Shown here piece after piece: positions 21,836 to 33,494 of a stretch of 64,000 nt of DNA. The position numbers and the translations under genes were made by a program. Below the pieces are notes generated by a model, which saw only the letters and a program-made list of their open reading frames with translations, made no database searches and was not told the origin of the DNA. The stretch lies in contig JARKIF010000019.1 of assembly GCA_029378245.1 (NCBI GenBank), positions 744,001 through 808,000 on the forward strand, given 5' to 3'. Within the stretch, counting starts at the first letter, position 1, and each line of letters starts with the position of its first letter. Origin of the DNA: Roridomyces roridus. Taxonomy: Eukaryota > Basidiomycota > Agaricomycetes > Agaricales > Mycenaceae.

Positions 21836-23933
21836 ATGGCCACCAACACCAAGGAAAAGGTTACAACGGCGGGGGTTGCGGCATCTGATGCGATAGTCAG
21901 CAATTTGGCCTCAGAGGACAAACTCCATGGTACCAGAAGCCGAATCTGCGGATCCTCTACCTGCTCTTGTTTCCGACATGTATTGGGGTGGAGATGACCA
22001 GCGGGTGCGTTTTTTTCCGTTTCGTTCCCATCTTGACTGAACGGTCTGACTAGTTTCGACTCCTCTATGATGAACGGCCTGCAAGCCGTCGACTCTTGGG
22101 ATTCGTGTACGTAGCCACATCTTTACTGTGACCCCACAATCTGATCCTCCCGCTGACAGTCTATAATTCCCCGCGCTCGACGCTCCTGGGAGTAATGACG
22201 GCAATGTATTCGCTGGGCGCCATCTGCGCGCTACCCCTGGTGCCGTACGTGAATGACCATCTCGGCCGGAGGATGGCCATCGCCGTTGGCAGCGTTCTGA
22301 TGGTCATTGGCGCGGCGCTTCAGACTGCGTCCCAGAACTGTGGGTTCATGATCTTATTCCTGCTCTCGACTTTGAAGCTGATTCTTGCACAGTTGGCATG
22401 TTCGTCGCATCCCGCGCCATTTTGGGGCTGGGAATCCCCTTCGCCATCGTCGCTGCCTCGTCCCTCATCGGCGAGCTCTCACACCCGAAGGAACGCGCAA
22501 TCCTCGGGTCTTTATTCAACTCGTGCTACTTCATCGGAAGTATCGTGGCCGCAGGCGTCACTCTCGGGACGTTTAGCATGAGCAGCAACTGGGGTGAGTC
22601 CTTCCGTCTGTTCCTACCCTGTACCCGGGATAAACACTGTCCAGGCTGGCGCATCCCATCTCTCCTCCAAATGATTCCTTCCTTCCTCCAACTCACATTC
22701 ATCTACTTCCTCCCCGAATCTCCTCGTTGGCTCGTCTCAAAAGGGCGGCATGAAGAAGCCATGGCCATCCTCGTCAAGTACCACGCCGAGGGCGACGCTT
22801 CTTCCGAGTTCGTCAAAGCGGAGTTTGCCGAGATCGAAAGGACGCTCGAGCTCGAATTGGAGACGAGGAAGACGACGTGGTTGGAGTTCTTTGCCGCGCC
22901 GGGAATGAGGAAGAGGTTGATTGTGGCGGCGTTCCTTGGATTGTTTACGCAGTGGAGTGGGAATGGATTGACTTCGTGCGTCCGCTTCATTTTTTCTTCT
23001 TCTCCGTCCGTGCTGATCTTATGCATTGAGATACCTCCTCGCGCGCGTCCTCGACGAAATAGGCATCCACTCAAACCGCGAGAAGAACGAGATCAATCTG
23101 GCGCTAACAGCGTGGAATCTCGTCAACGCTACCTTCCTCGCTTTGGTTGTGACCAAGTTCAGCAGAAGGAAAGCTTACCTCGTGAGTCCTCCCCTTGCTC
23201 CTTCCTCACTATATATTCCGCACGATACTGATGCGATGATGCGGCGCAGACCTGCACGATCTCGCTGTTCCTCGTCTTCCTCGGATGGACGGTGTCCAGT
23301 GCGCGATTCGTACAGACCGGGAGTAAGCCCGCGTCGAGGGCGGTTCTGGCGTGCGTTCCTCGCCCTCCCTCCCCCATGTGTGGACTCCTTCTGACAAAAG
23401 TGTTTGCGCGCAGCTTCATATTCATCTACCAACCCGCATACAACCTCGGTTTCAACGCGCTAACTTATTGTGCGTCATTCCGTTCCCACTGTGCAGTTTT
23501 GTTTGAATCTAACGCACACACACGCACAGCCTACCTCGTCGAACTCTTCCCCTTCCACACGCGCGCCAAAGGCGTGACGTTCTTCCAGATCTTCGGACGC
23601 GGCGCATCCTTCTTCAATCAATTCGTTAATCCCATCGGCCTAGCGAATGCGGGATGGAGGTATTATATCAGTTACGTCGTATGGCTCGGATTCGAGATCG
23701 TTTTCGTGTATTTCATGTTCCCGGAGACGGCACATCGGACGTTGGAGGAGCTTGCTTTCCGTGCGTCTTCATCTGATCTCATCTGATCTCATCCTGTGAG
23801 CGACCGACTGACTTTTTGAATAGTGTACGAAGGGGAGCAGATCAGGGAGGAACAAGTCAAGCGCGTTAATGAGGAGATCCGGGGCGATGTCAGGCGTGAT
23901 AATGAGTCATCGGAGAAGGAGAAGGAAGCGTAA
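21836..23933 (+). CDS. MFS sugar transporter (hexose/lactose permease type)
   Basis: This is a plasma-membrane proton symporter type with twelve transmembrane segments spread over about ten exons. Visible family signatures: PNLRILYLLLFPTCIGVEM and SGFDSSMMNGLQ (helix 1), VNDHLGRRMAIAVGS (the GRR loop after helix 2), LPESPRWLVSKGRHEEA (PESPRWL motif after helix 6), QWSGNGL (helix 7), ELFPFHTRAKGVTF and GLANAGWRYY, then VYFMFPETAHRTLEEL (PETxxxTLEE motif). The C-terminal tail is charged. After MATNTKEK a 43-nt intron (GTTACA...TCAG) restores the frame leading to WYQKPNLR. Without it there is a frameshift at about 21920. The exact substrate cannot be read from sequence. Confidence 0.85.
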
Positions 23934-25125
23934 ATGATTGGGAAACGAGTTGTTTGTTAGGAGCGAAATGGTGAACTGGCAGAGAGATTTCAAGGAGCTG
24001 AAATTGTGGATGAAATCCACGATCTCCTCCAACACGGGCCGAAGGACCACGTTAAAGAGCAACGCGCGAGTTGCCGACAGGAAGGCTGAGACAGATGATC
24101 TCCCTGATAGAAAGAACACTGCGGTAGGATGATTCGTAAGATATGTACACCTCGCGAACGCTAGGTGCGATGGACCGATGGTGGCGAGTGGGGATTCGAG
24201 GTAAGGCTCCAACTATTTCCGTTTTAAAACCGTTTCCCGCCAAAAAACGGTTTTTATTTCCGTTCTGTTTGCCTCGCTGGGGAAACAGTTTCTCAAATGG
24301 TTTTCAAACAGTTTCCGTGGGCCAACCTGCCAGGGCTCAGAATCAGCTTAACCACTGTCACCTAGAGTCCCCCACCCTGCCTGTGCATTTTCATGAAACA
24401 GTTTCCCCAACGTTGAGGATCCGAGATAGCAAAATTGAGGCCAGAACCCTCGGCAGCTGCTTAGTTAAACTGACATTCACAAGATCTGCCCATAATCAAA
24501 CCACCCAATTGGCTCGGGATTGGCTCCAATGTCCTTTGAACAGTCGGGTGTGCATTCCTATGCATCTTGGAGATACTTTGGAAATGATGGAGTCCTTTTG
24601 AACACTGGGAAAAGGTACTGTCAAATTTACCGTTCGAAAACCGTTTCCAACGGTTTGGAAATGGTTTCCTTCCGTTTCCGTTCTATTTCTCCAAAATCGC
24701 AAACGGAAACAGAACGGTTGGAGCCTTAATTCGAGGATACTTATGCAGGAAAGACTTGGGTTTCCTATGCGAATGAGCCTCAATGGACGAGAAGCTGTGG
24801 TGTGGGCTGCGGAGAACCCATTGTCGGCAGACAAGGGAGCAGGCCCTGAGTGTAGTGCGAATCGCGCACCCGGTTCTGTTTGATCATCAATCATCATCAC
24901 CAGTCACGTGGCGGTCACGTTTTTCTCTTCGTGCTTGCTTCTTACCACCACCATCGCTTCAGATTCCACCCTGGGCCATTAGCCACGCGCGGAGCTTGAT
25001 CATCTTGCCCTCGCTGCTCGGTACGATAGCGGGCACACGGTGCGGTGCCGATGATTTTTCCCGGCTGGATGTCGCTCAAAGAACACAGACCCCAGACACC
25101 GCATCCAGTACATCGTCCGCCTCGG
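23934..25125. other. Intergenic; holds one MITE
   Basis: Contains MITE 24202-24728. The remainder is 3' of the transporter and 5' of an F-box relic; nothing else is recognised. Confidence 0.4.
24202..24728. mobile_element. hAT-type MITE, family C
   Basis: 527 bp with terminal inverted repeats TAAGGCTCCAAC/GTTGGAGCCTTA, flanked by perfect 8-bp duplications ATTCGAGG (24194-24201 and 24729-24736). Subterminal regions carry repeated CCGTTTCC/GGAAACGG words in both orientations, as in hAT elements. No coding capacity. Confidence 0.92.
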
Positions 25126-26345
25126 ATGACTTCCTCCCAAAATCCGCTCAAACTTGCTGAAATTCTGGACCACACCCTGAGCTTCATCGATCTTCGACGC
25201 GACCTGTTGACATCCGCGCTTGTCAGTCGTTCTTGGGTCCATCCTTCTCAGTCGCGAATATTTGCATCAATCTACCTAATAGGCGAGCACGGTCGTCGAT
25301 TGATAGCGGTATTGGGGACGTCCAGACATCTTGTAGATCACGTCTTGACGATCCGGATCTTCAATTTTACCACAATGGATCCGGAATCCCGGCGCACCTT
25401 GGCGGAGCTCCCGTTCAGTCGTGTCACCGATGTTTCCATCGGAACGGATAACAATGACCCATCTTTGTCTGCGGCGGCGGAGCTGGACATTCGAGCTTTG
25501 CTCAGGATTCCCTCCCTCACCGACGTGACTGCGCATCTTAAATTCGAGAGTTGGGATAGTTTTTTGCGGGTATGGGACGGTTGCTCTATAGCCATCAAGC
25601 ACCTGTCGCTCCGCCACTCCAAGTTTGACGATTGGGAGGCTCACAAACCTTCCGATGGATCAACGGCTCCCCAGACTCGGAACCCAATCAGGCTGAAATC
25701 ATTCGACGGCATCTCCTGCTCTGATATCATCGCAGCGTGGCTGCTTAGTCTTGCTAGATCCCAGATGTCCGTTCGAGGTGTCGGGTCTCGAGGCATTCCG
25801 GGGCTCTTTGCCAGTCTCTAAGCTCCTGCTCCCGGTCATCACAGAGTCGCTTGATACCATCAAGATACTCTCGTTCAGTGTTCGTCACCCTGCTGCGTCT
25901 TTGGAAGTACTCACTGAGATACGCATTCCAGAAAGAGACGATGCAGAATGTCCCTTTCACTTGGTTCCCCAACGTCACGGAATTTGACATCCACGGACCT
26001 CAATTTGCATTCGACTTTGTTCGTGACATTCCTGACGATGTCCGGAGTCAAATATTGGCTGTTCGCCTCCAGTTGTGGTGTTGGACCTATGATCTCGATT
26101 CTTGGAATACGGAATTGTCCCAATTCATCAGACATTTTCCGTGCTTGCAGATGGTGGTACTCAATATCGTGCAACACTGTGGAAAATTTCGCTTGAAGCT
26201 GCAAATCCCCAGCTACCGTTGGACATTGGACAGTAACATCAGTCTGCAGTATAGTTCGCCGTCATTTCCTTTGTCCACATTTCGTTCGCTGACTCATTTT
26301 CACGCAGATTTTGGCCCGATCCCCTGGTATACGAGGATGTTGTGA
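25126..26345 (+). pseudogene. F-box/leucine-rich protein relic
   Basis: MTSSQNPLKLAEILDHTLSF then RDLLTSALVSRSWVHPSQSR is an F-box-like opening (L..EIL..I....DLL..ALVSRSW). The rest is a long leucine-rich region typical of these genes. The reading passes through three frames: to about 25755, then SGLEAFRGSLPVSKLL to about 25955, then VPFTWFPNVTEFDIHG to a stop at 26345. No intron explains the switches, so I read two frameshifts in a former gene of about 400 codons. Confidence 0.55.
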
Positions 26346-26649
26346 ACAGTCTTTCTTGGAATACCGTTATACAACCTCGCATTTGGCAAGGTATAACTTC
26401 AAGTTTGTATAGAGAGAGCTTCAGCGTGTAAAACTCCCTAGTTCAAATAAAATGGTCAGCAACACAAGCGTCCAAACTGATGAGCAATGCAGGATGCAAT
26501 GGGCGTGAAGTAAACACAGCTGTGACCTAGCTGGCGCACGATGCGGTGTCCATGATTTCTCCTCGCTGGATTTTTCTCAAAGAGTGAACCCAGTGCATTG
26601 TTTTGAACCTGGATCGCTGGGACCATTCCGAGCCCTTCGGTTTGATTGT

Positions 26650-26920
26650 ACTGAATCCCTGAGCGTCGTCCGTTTTCTGATTTGACCTCTGAGAACGGTC
26701 GGCTGGTGGTTCGATTCATCCCAGGGATATCCGCGGCTCAATGACAGTGTCTTTTTTTGGAGTCAATGGTACCCAAGTAAGTACTGCATCGCCGAGCTCG
26801 TGTCCATTGTGTCTGCTTGGACGCTCAGACAGTCCGTGGTTCGATTCCACCTAGGCACATGCAAGAGGTTGCTAGGAACTTTTTCGCGCCCCATTTGCAT
26901 TCTGTCGAGTTGTAATCAGA
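26650..26920 (+). repeat. SINE-like dimer, copy 2
   Basis: B-boxes at 26708-26718 and 26838-26848 stand in the same order and context as at 20870-21160: CTGAGAACGGTCGGYTGGTG before the first, GTCCGTGGTTCGATTCCACC around the second, and a T-run with GCCCCATTT after it. Spacing between the B-boxes is 130 nt against 184 nt in copy 1. Confidence 0.6.
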
Positions 26921-27139
26921 TCTGCTACTTATAACCGTCTCAAGGCTCGCTGGAGACGATCGCGAGCGTTCATTAGCGATGGGACTCATGGCGAGTCGGT
27001 GCAGGAGAAACGAGAATCTTCTTTTCAAATGAATGTAATACAGGGATGCACATGTGCTGCAAGCCTTGAGCTCGAGCGTGTCATGTCCCTTGTGGTTCAG
27101 TACTCAGTTTCGTGTAGTTTCAACGCACAGCTTTGATCT

Positions 27140-27230
27140 GAAGACGGTCGGTGGTTCGACTCCATCCAGGGGATTTATGAAGAGTTGTGGCTGCTGCCTT
27201 TTTACGCCCTATTCGTATTCTGCAACGGAA
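27140..27230 (+). repeat. SINE-like repeat
   Basis: B-box GGTTCGACTCC at 27153-27163, then CTTTTTACGCCCTATTCGTA about 35 nt on, which is the tail module of this repeat family. Confidence 0.5.
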
Positions 27231-27579
27231 CAGTCAGTTGATGTTCAACTGGATGCGCATGGCTAGCGTCGAATCAATCAAATACAGAAATGCGTTTTGC
27301 AAGGTACGATATCTTATCAGGACAAAGTAGGTAAATACTCTATGTATGTATTGCTCGATTGTATCAAAATTAGGCATACTCTCTGCGCACACTGCGGCGT
27401 TCCAAGAAGATCAGCAAATATTCGTATTACAGTAGATTCGAGCTGAAGATCAGCGGTTGAAATCGAGGTTGACTCGAAGAAAGATTATTCACGAAACCCT
27501 GGGATCCGAAGGGACCGGCGCGCCATCTGCCAATCGAATCAATCAACCAAATCGAATACAAGGCAGCATCAAGACTTCC

Positions 27580-29301
27580 TCACCATGGGCGTTTCAAGGC
27601 AGTACGCAACTTCGCAGCTGCATCCTGACGAGCTATCCAACCCGGAATCGGTGTCGGCGTCGGCGTGGGCGTTGGACGCGTGGAGGTCGAGTTCAGTTGG
27701 CCAGCTCGAGGTGAGACCGCCGTGGTCGAAGGTATAGCTATCGTCCGTTATTACCAGGTTCAGAGGTACGAGCGAGGGAGCCTACCACGCCTACTCGTCA
27801 CCCCGCTGTTGCTAGTAGTACTACCGACCTGCCCCACCGGCTTCTGTGTCGGTTTGGGTTTCGTGCCGCCAACGACTGGTGTGCCAGCTTTCGGAGCTGC
27901 CGAGCTATTAGCATTACGAGGCCCGGCGCTGCTCGAAGTCTTTGCACCACCCCTTCCAGATCCCAGCCCACCAACGGGAAGTCTCAACTCGCCGGATTTG
28001 AATCCACGGTCAACGGAGTTGGCAGTGGCTGAGGCAGCGGAGGCGGGAGAGTGCGAAGGTGTGATGTTGAGCCAGTCAGGCCCCTGAGAGGGTGGTGGTG
28101 CGGGACTGGGACCGGATGCGTTGGCGCTGGTGGTGATGGCGGTCGACGGCGCAGTGGGTGAGAGTGAGGATTGGGGAGGTGCTGGAGGGATTACAGCCCA
28201 ATTTAAGGATAAAAGCTGCGGCTGCTCGCCCGAACGTGATCGTCCCTCCCCGCCTGCCTCGATGTTAGTCCCAGTTCATGCTACAGAATCGGCAAGGAGC
28301 ATACCCTGCGTCGTCGTCTCCATCGTTGGCGCGTTCTGAGTCGCCGTCGCCTTCAACGCCGCGATACCGTCTTCCAAAGCTTTGATCCTATCTCCAATGG
28401 CAGGGTCTACGATACGGTCGATTCAAGCAGATCCCAAGAGAGAGGCAAAACGTACCTGGACGATCCGCAAGAAGTCGTTGGTAATTTCCAATTTCGGAAC
28501 GCTGTTGTGCTGCGGCGAGTTGGGCTTTCGCTACGGCACATATTTGGATAAGAATGAGCAGGGAGGGATTGCGGCTGACATACCCTCCATAGCGACGCTC
28601 TGCGCCTCGTGCCGTTCTATAATAATAAGAGACAGAAGAAAGCATAATAAGCCGACACACGGTCATTGCACGTCTTCACATGCGCAAAGACCTCCCGCAT
28701 GAAGCCCATAAGCCCTGGATCCAGAGCCATATGAGACTGCGCTATTGGATTCGATCGTTGAACGAGCTCCAACCCGGTCGGGGGCGAGCCCGAGAGCTCC
28801 GTATTGGCGCGCTGCAACTCCACACCCAAGCGGTCGTTCTCCTCCCGCAAACGCTCGATCTCCTGCCCGTATTGAGAGACTTGAGATTGCAGCTGGGAGA
28901 TGGTGGTCCACGCCACCGCTAGTTGGGCGGTTTGGATGGATGAGGATGTAGAGGCACAGTCGAGACTTGATGACAATTTGTCGAGCTGAGAGTCCAAATG
29001 CGCGATGACCACGGCTTGCTGCTGCAGCAGCTTCTTCGATTTGGAGCTTCGACGCGGGGACTTGGTAACAGGAGTTTCGGGAGGGGCGGGAATCACCATG
29101 TCGGCGGGTGGACGCACAATGAGGCGGACGCGGGGTTTCTTGCGCGGCTCCGGGTCATCAGATGGCGGTCGGGATCTCTTAGAGTTCCGGCTGGCATTGG
29201 TCCCCTGCGTCAGCACTGGCGGTTGTTCTCCAATCTAGGGAGGTGGAATCAGCCATCGCAAAGAAAAGAGGCAGATGTACTGCTAGTGCATCGCGAGCCA
29301 T
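27580..29301 (-). CDS. Coiled-coil protein with basic N-terminus, function unknown
   Basis: A basic, nuclear-localisation-like stretch (KRSRPPSDDPEPRKKPRVR) is followed by a coiled coil around SQYGQEIERLREENDRLGVE, then FMREVFAHVKTCND, a helical region (AKAQLAAAQQRSE), and a Pro/Ser/Gly-rich tail ending PTPTPTPTPIPGW and LRTALKRPW. I place a 7-codon first exon (29301-29281), then 29236 to about 28653, and short exons down to 27580. The parallel exon order in the gene at 58458-60912, including the phase-0 junction into IGE/IGD, supports this. That paralog continues into DUF6532; this one does not. If exon 1 is wrong, the ATG at 29216 is the alternative. TATATA lies about 15 nt upstream of 29301. 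Confidence 0.6.
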
Positions 29302-29819
29302 CGTCCTCCACCTATATACCGCCGGGAGGTCGGTTTCGCGGGTTCTGTTGCCCTACGGCAGAGCGTAACTTCTGTGGGTACTATCCGAGAAGATCCTCTA
29401 CGCCCAGAGTGAAGGGGTGGTGAGCGTATGGAGAGAGAGAGCCGAAGAAGCCACCGAACGATGATCCGCGTCATTTACATAAATCCCGGAGCGTTTTGAC
29501 TCTGGCAGGAGATTGATTTGTCGGAAACAAGGCGGTTCAAATTTCAAGAGACGCAGTCCTTTGGTAAAGGCGGGTATGAGAGGGCAGCATGGCGCGTGGA
29601 TGGAGATGATGGCGGACGAGAACAAGGAGGGTATTTCAAACTCCGACGTCATGGTCGGCAATCGGTGTGATGTTCTCACAGTTCCGTTTTGAGCGCTGGC
29701 GAGTGTTCTCCAAACGCGACTAGAACAGCTCTAAATGCCCCGCCGATCCAAATTTAATCCACGGGTCTTCTTGAAGTAAGTATAAACAGGTCTTGCTCCT
29801 GCTTCAAGTGCTTGCACAT

Positions 29820-29900
29820 CTCAGCTGCAACGGTGTCAGTGGTTCGAATGCCCTGGAAGACGCAGGCTTGCAGTAAAGACATTTTATCCTCGCTGGCGAG
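29820..29900 (+). repeat. SINE-like repeat, degenerate
   Basis: GGTTCGAATGC at 29841-29851 matches the B-box except at one position; upstream AACGGTGTCAGT matches other copies. Confidence 0.35.
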
Positions 29901-30049
29901 CTCACAGAGGGTACCGCCATCTGCAAGGGTGGCTTCTTACAGTCGTACAATCGGCCTGCTTAGGTTCAATTTTACTGGAAGTAACACAGTGAGTACAGGC
30001 GTCTTGGGGTTGACACGAGTCCAGGACCATGCAGGCCTAAGCATGACTC

Positions 30050-30140
30050 TTCTTGGAGTGCACAGCCTGTTCTTGCTCGCTCGTGGTTCGATTCCACCTG
30101 AAGCCATGATCTCCTGGGCTTGTGGCCACTTCTTTTTTAT
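30050..30140 (+). repeat. SINE-like repeat
   Basis: B-box GGTTCGATTCC at 30085-30095 followed by ACCTGAAG, and a T-run (TTCTTTTTTATC) about 35 nt later. Confidence 0.5.
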
Positions 30141-30834
30141 CAGAATAGACGGAAAATGTCCGTCTAAGTAGATCAAATTGTGCACCATTCATGCAAAGGA
30201 ATATTCTACCTCCAACCAGCGTTACGACCTTGAACGAAGAAAAAAACCACACGTCGCACTATCTGTCTGAGCGACGTGCAAACAGAACTTTCTTTGCAAA
30301 GCGGATGACGCCTCGATACTCAACTGTGGTGAGCTACTCTCTGCCGCACTCCGTGACTATGTATTCTTCACGCCCGTCCGAGCTGGTAAGTAGAATCTGT
30401 GGCGGTGTTGTTGGGTGTGGTGTAGCTTGGTCTCTGACGTAAGATCTTAGATGTCGCTTGCTTCCGCCCGCATCCTCCCAGTGCGACCTCCTCGTCCAAT
30501 TCTCGTCCTCGGAGTCCCTTACACCTGCGATGCATCTAAATCTTCCTTACATCTCTGATCAATCTCCTTCCCATCCCCGACTTCCAGAAATGGATGTCAT
30601 CTCCCTCGGATCCACTGGTAGTCCTCCGCGTCTCCCGGTCCACGAAGATCAGAATGGCTTTTCCGATCTCATTCCTACCCATCATCTTCCAACCTCCCAT
30701 CTCCGCACTGACGCCTCCAAATCCAATTCGCCCCATTTTACCCATCAAGGCTGACGGCATCCCATTCAGCCCCATGACTGACCCAATGTCCTACACAGTC
30801 GGGATACCGTTGATCCCCTCTTCGTCCGTACACA

Positions 30835-30841
30835 TATAAAT
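30835..30841 (+). promoter_or_regulatory. TATA box of the GMC oxidoreductase gene
   Basis: TATAAAT begins 55 nt upstream of the ATG at 30890. Confidence 0.5.
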
Positions 30842-30889
30842 CAGTGGGGTCTCAGAGGCACCACCACGGCCAGGCGCTTTCCAACTCCT

Positions 30890-33214
30890 ATGGCCGTACC
30901 CCGACTACTGCTGCTGTTCTCTCTCCTCTCCGCTTGGGCTGCCAACGCGAAAGTGTACACCAATGTGACGCAACTTCCTGGACTCGTATACGATTTCATC
31001 GTCGTTGGTGGTGTGTCCCTTATTCCCGTTCTTTACTCGCACTAATTCTCTGAAAGGTGGGACGGCGGGCAACGTCGTAGCAAATCGGCTTACCGAAAAT
31101 ACATCCTGGTCGGTCCTCGTCATCGAGGCAGGGGTCTCGTGCGTCCCCCTTCCGTCTGCCCTACTTTTTCTCAATTTGAATCCCAGAAACCTGGACGTCC
31201 TCGACTCGATCGTCCCAGCTCTCGACGGAGGTCTCTTCATTCCCGGTTTGCCCTATATGTGGTACGTCATACAACATCTCTCAGTGCTTCGTTCCGACTA
31301 TTCTAGGAATTACGTGACAACTCCGCAGGTCAATGCGGGAAATAGTAGCCAGCCCTTCCCCAGAGGACGGATGTTGGGTGGGACGAGCAGCATCAGTGCG
31401 TGATTCGCCAATTATACCCCACACCGATTCATGAACGGAGATACCACTAGACGGGATGTGGTACACCCGCGGTAGCGCTGACGATTTTGACCGGTATGCC
31501 GCGGTCACGGGGGATCCTGGGTGGAGCTGGGAAGCTATTCAGAAGTACTTCCGCAAGGTCAGATGCTCCTCCTTTTTCTTGTTCCCTCCCTCCCTCTCAT
31601 CACCACTACCACAGAACGAAAAGTGGACAGAGCCGGCGGACCACCACGATACAACGAACGAATACGACCCAGCGGTGCATAGCACGACGGGAATCAACTC
31701 GGTCAGCCTCCCGGGGTTCCAATGGCCCATGTTCTCCCGGGTGATTCAAACAACGGAAGAGAAACCGGAAGAATTCCCCTACGTGCGTGACTATAATGCT
31801 GGTAAACCACTTGGCGTCGGTGCGTTCTCAAATCCAAGTGAAATTGGGACGACGTGTTCATCTGATTGCTAGGATGGGCGCAGAATACTATTGGCAACGG
31901 AGCACGAAGCAGCTCGGCTGTGTCGTATTTGGCTGCCGAATTCATCGATCGTCCCAACCTCCATGTCTTGATCAACGCACAAGTGTCACGCATCCTTCCC
32001 GCGAACAACCATTCCAGTGGCCTGGTGCATTTCAACCAGGTTGAATTTTCCCAGGATTTTAAAGGTGCGAGGGCAGTTGGAGGATTATTTGGCACGCTCA
32101 CCCTGAAATATCAGAGTTATTCGTCGGCACTGCAGAAAGGGAAATCATTCTGAGCGGAGGGACGATCGGAACGCCCCAGGTACGAGTATTACCCGTTTAC
32201 CTGGGCACTCGACCAATCCGCATCCCAGATCCTCTTAAACTCGGGCATCGGCAACAAAACAACCCTCACGCAGCTCGGCATCCCTCCACTTGTCTCCCTC
32301 CCCTCCGTCGGCCAAAACCTCTCCGAACAGCCCCTCGTCTCCAACAGCTGGTTCGTCAACACCACACAAACATACGAGAGTTACACGCAAAATGCGACGC
32401 AGATGGAATTAGATTTGGCGCTGTGGAATCGGACGAGGCAGGGTCCGCTGGTGAGCACGATTGTTGGCGGGCTCGTGGGGTGGTTCCGCCTGGATGGCAA
32501 TGAGACGACGATCTTGGAGCGGTTCGGGGATCCGGCGGCTGGTGAGGGGACGCCGCATTTGGAGTTGGAGTTCTCGGTGTGTATCTTGCGGCAGGTTGCT
32601 CTATCGAGGGACTGACGATGATTCGCTAGAGTGGCATTGGGCTTGAAACTACGATTCCTGCAACGGGTGGGAATTTCATAAGCATCCAAACAGCCGTCGT
32701 CGCTCCAGCAAGCAGAGGCTCGGTATCCCTAAACACAACAAACCCCACACCATTCACACCCCCACTTATCGACCCCGCGCTCTTCATCAACGAATTCGAC
32801 TTTCTCGCCATGCAAGTTGCACTCCGAAAAGCTGTGAAATTCCTCTCTGCCCAAGCCTGGGACGGCTTCGTTTTAAGGCCCGTGGACGACCTCGCGCAGG
32901 CGCTCACTTCCGACGACGCGTTGGATGCGTACATCCGCAACACGGTGATCTCTGCACTGCATCCCGTTGGAACGGCAGGTATGTCGCCTAGGAATGCGCA
33001 TTGGGGCGTCGTGGATCCGGATCTTTTGCTCAAGAATGCGACGGGGGTGAGGGTCGTTGATGCGTCTATTATGGTGCGGTGCAGTTTCCGAGTATTCTTT
33101 CGAGATGACTGAGTGGCTGCTTGCTAGCCGTTTGTTCCGAGTGGACATACACAGGCGCCCACGTATGCTATTGCGGAGCGTGGTTCGGATCTCGTGAAGC
33201 AGAAGTGGGAGTAA
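30890..33214 (+). CDS. GMC oxidoreductase, aryl-alcohol oxidase type, secreted
   Basis: These FAD enzymes oxidise aryl or other alcohols and release H2O2, often feeding lignin-degrading peroxidases outside the cell. A hydrophobic signal peptide (about 20 residues, ending AANA) is followed by the FAD-binding motif VVGGGTAGNVVANRL, split by the first intron, then SVLVIEAG, PRGRMLGGTSSIS (GMC signature 1), WGRSADDF-like TRGSADDFDRY, GGTIGTPQILLNSGIG (GMC signature 2), and the C-terminal half ending ISALHPVGTAGM and PSGHTQAPTYAIAERG. The His of ALHPVG and the His of SGHTQAP are the two catalytic histidines of the aryl-alcohol oxidase group. There are about ten introns; length is about 590 residues. 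A copy of its 3' end lies at 61163-61346. Confidence 0.87.
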
Positions 33215-33426
33215 TGGCAACCCCTAGAAAGCTGTTGAATTCCTGATTCATTCCCGTCGATTTCCATCGTGGGCGATACAAATGTCCGAATTGACGCCCA
33301 AGAACTATTGAACTTAAAGTTAGAGCTGTGTACAGGACACGATATTTGAATTCCCGAAACTCTTCTGGACACCGATGTCGAGTTTGGGTAAGTTAAAACT
33401 AATCTTAGAGCTGTGCGGGGGCATGA

Positions 33427-33432
33427 TATAAG
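33427..33432 (+). promoter_or_regulatory. TATA-like box of the small coiled-coil gene
   Basis: TATAAG within CATGATATAAGG lies 68 nt upstream of the ATG at 33495. The paralog has the same motif 69 nt upstream of its ATG (62612-62617). Confidence 0.45.
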
Positions 33433-33494
33433 GGCGTGCGTGGAGGCATTTCCTGGCCCACCTTTCATCTTCCACGGGCCTCAGCCGCTGCTCG

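Larger units (their letters stand above)
26346..27579. other. Intergenic; repeats and a gene-end echo
   Basis: It holds the SINE-like dimer at 26650-26920, a single unit at 27140-27230 and a stretch at about 26956-27010 resembling the last exon of the DUF6534 gene. No gene is supported. Confidence 0.4.
29302..30889. other. Intergenic; two SINE-like repeats and a TATA box
   Basis: It holds repeats at 29820-29900 and 30050-30140. A C-rich stretch with several short plus-strand frames (30450-30830) precedes the GMC gene, probably as its promoter region. Confidence 0.4.

Noticed and set aside
27665..28087. 140-codon plus-strand open frame
   Set aside because: It lies antisense to the Pro/Ser-rich exon of the coiled-coil gene and has no motif of its own.
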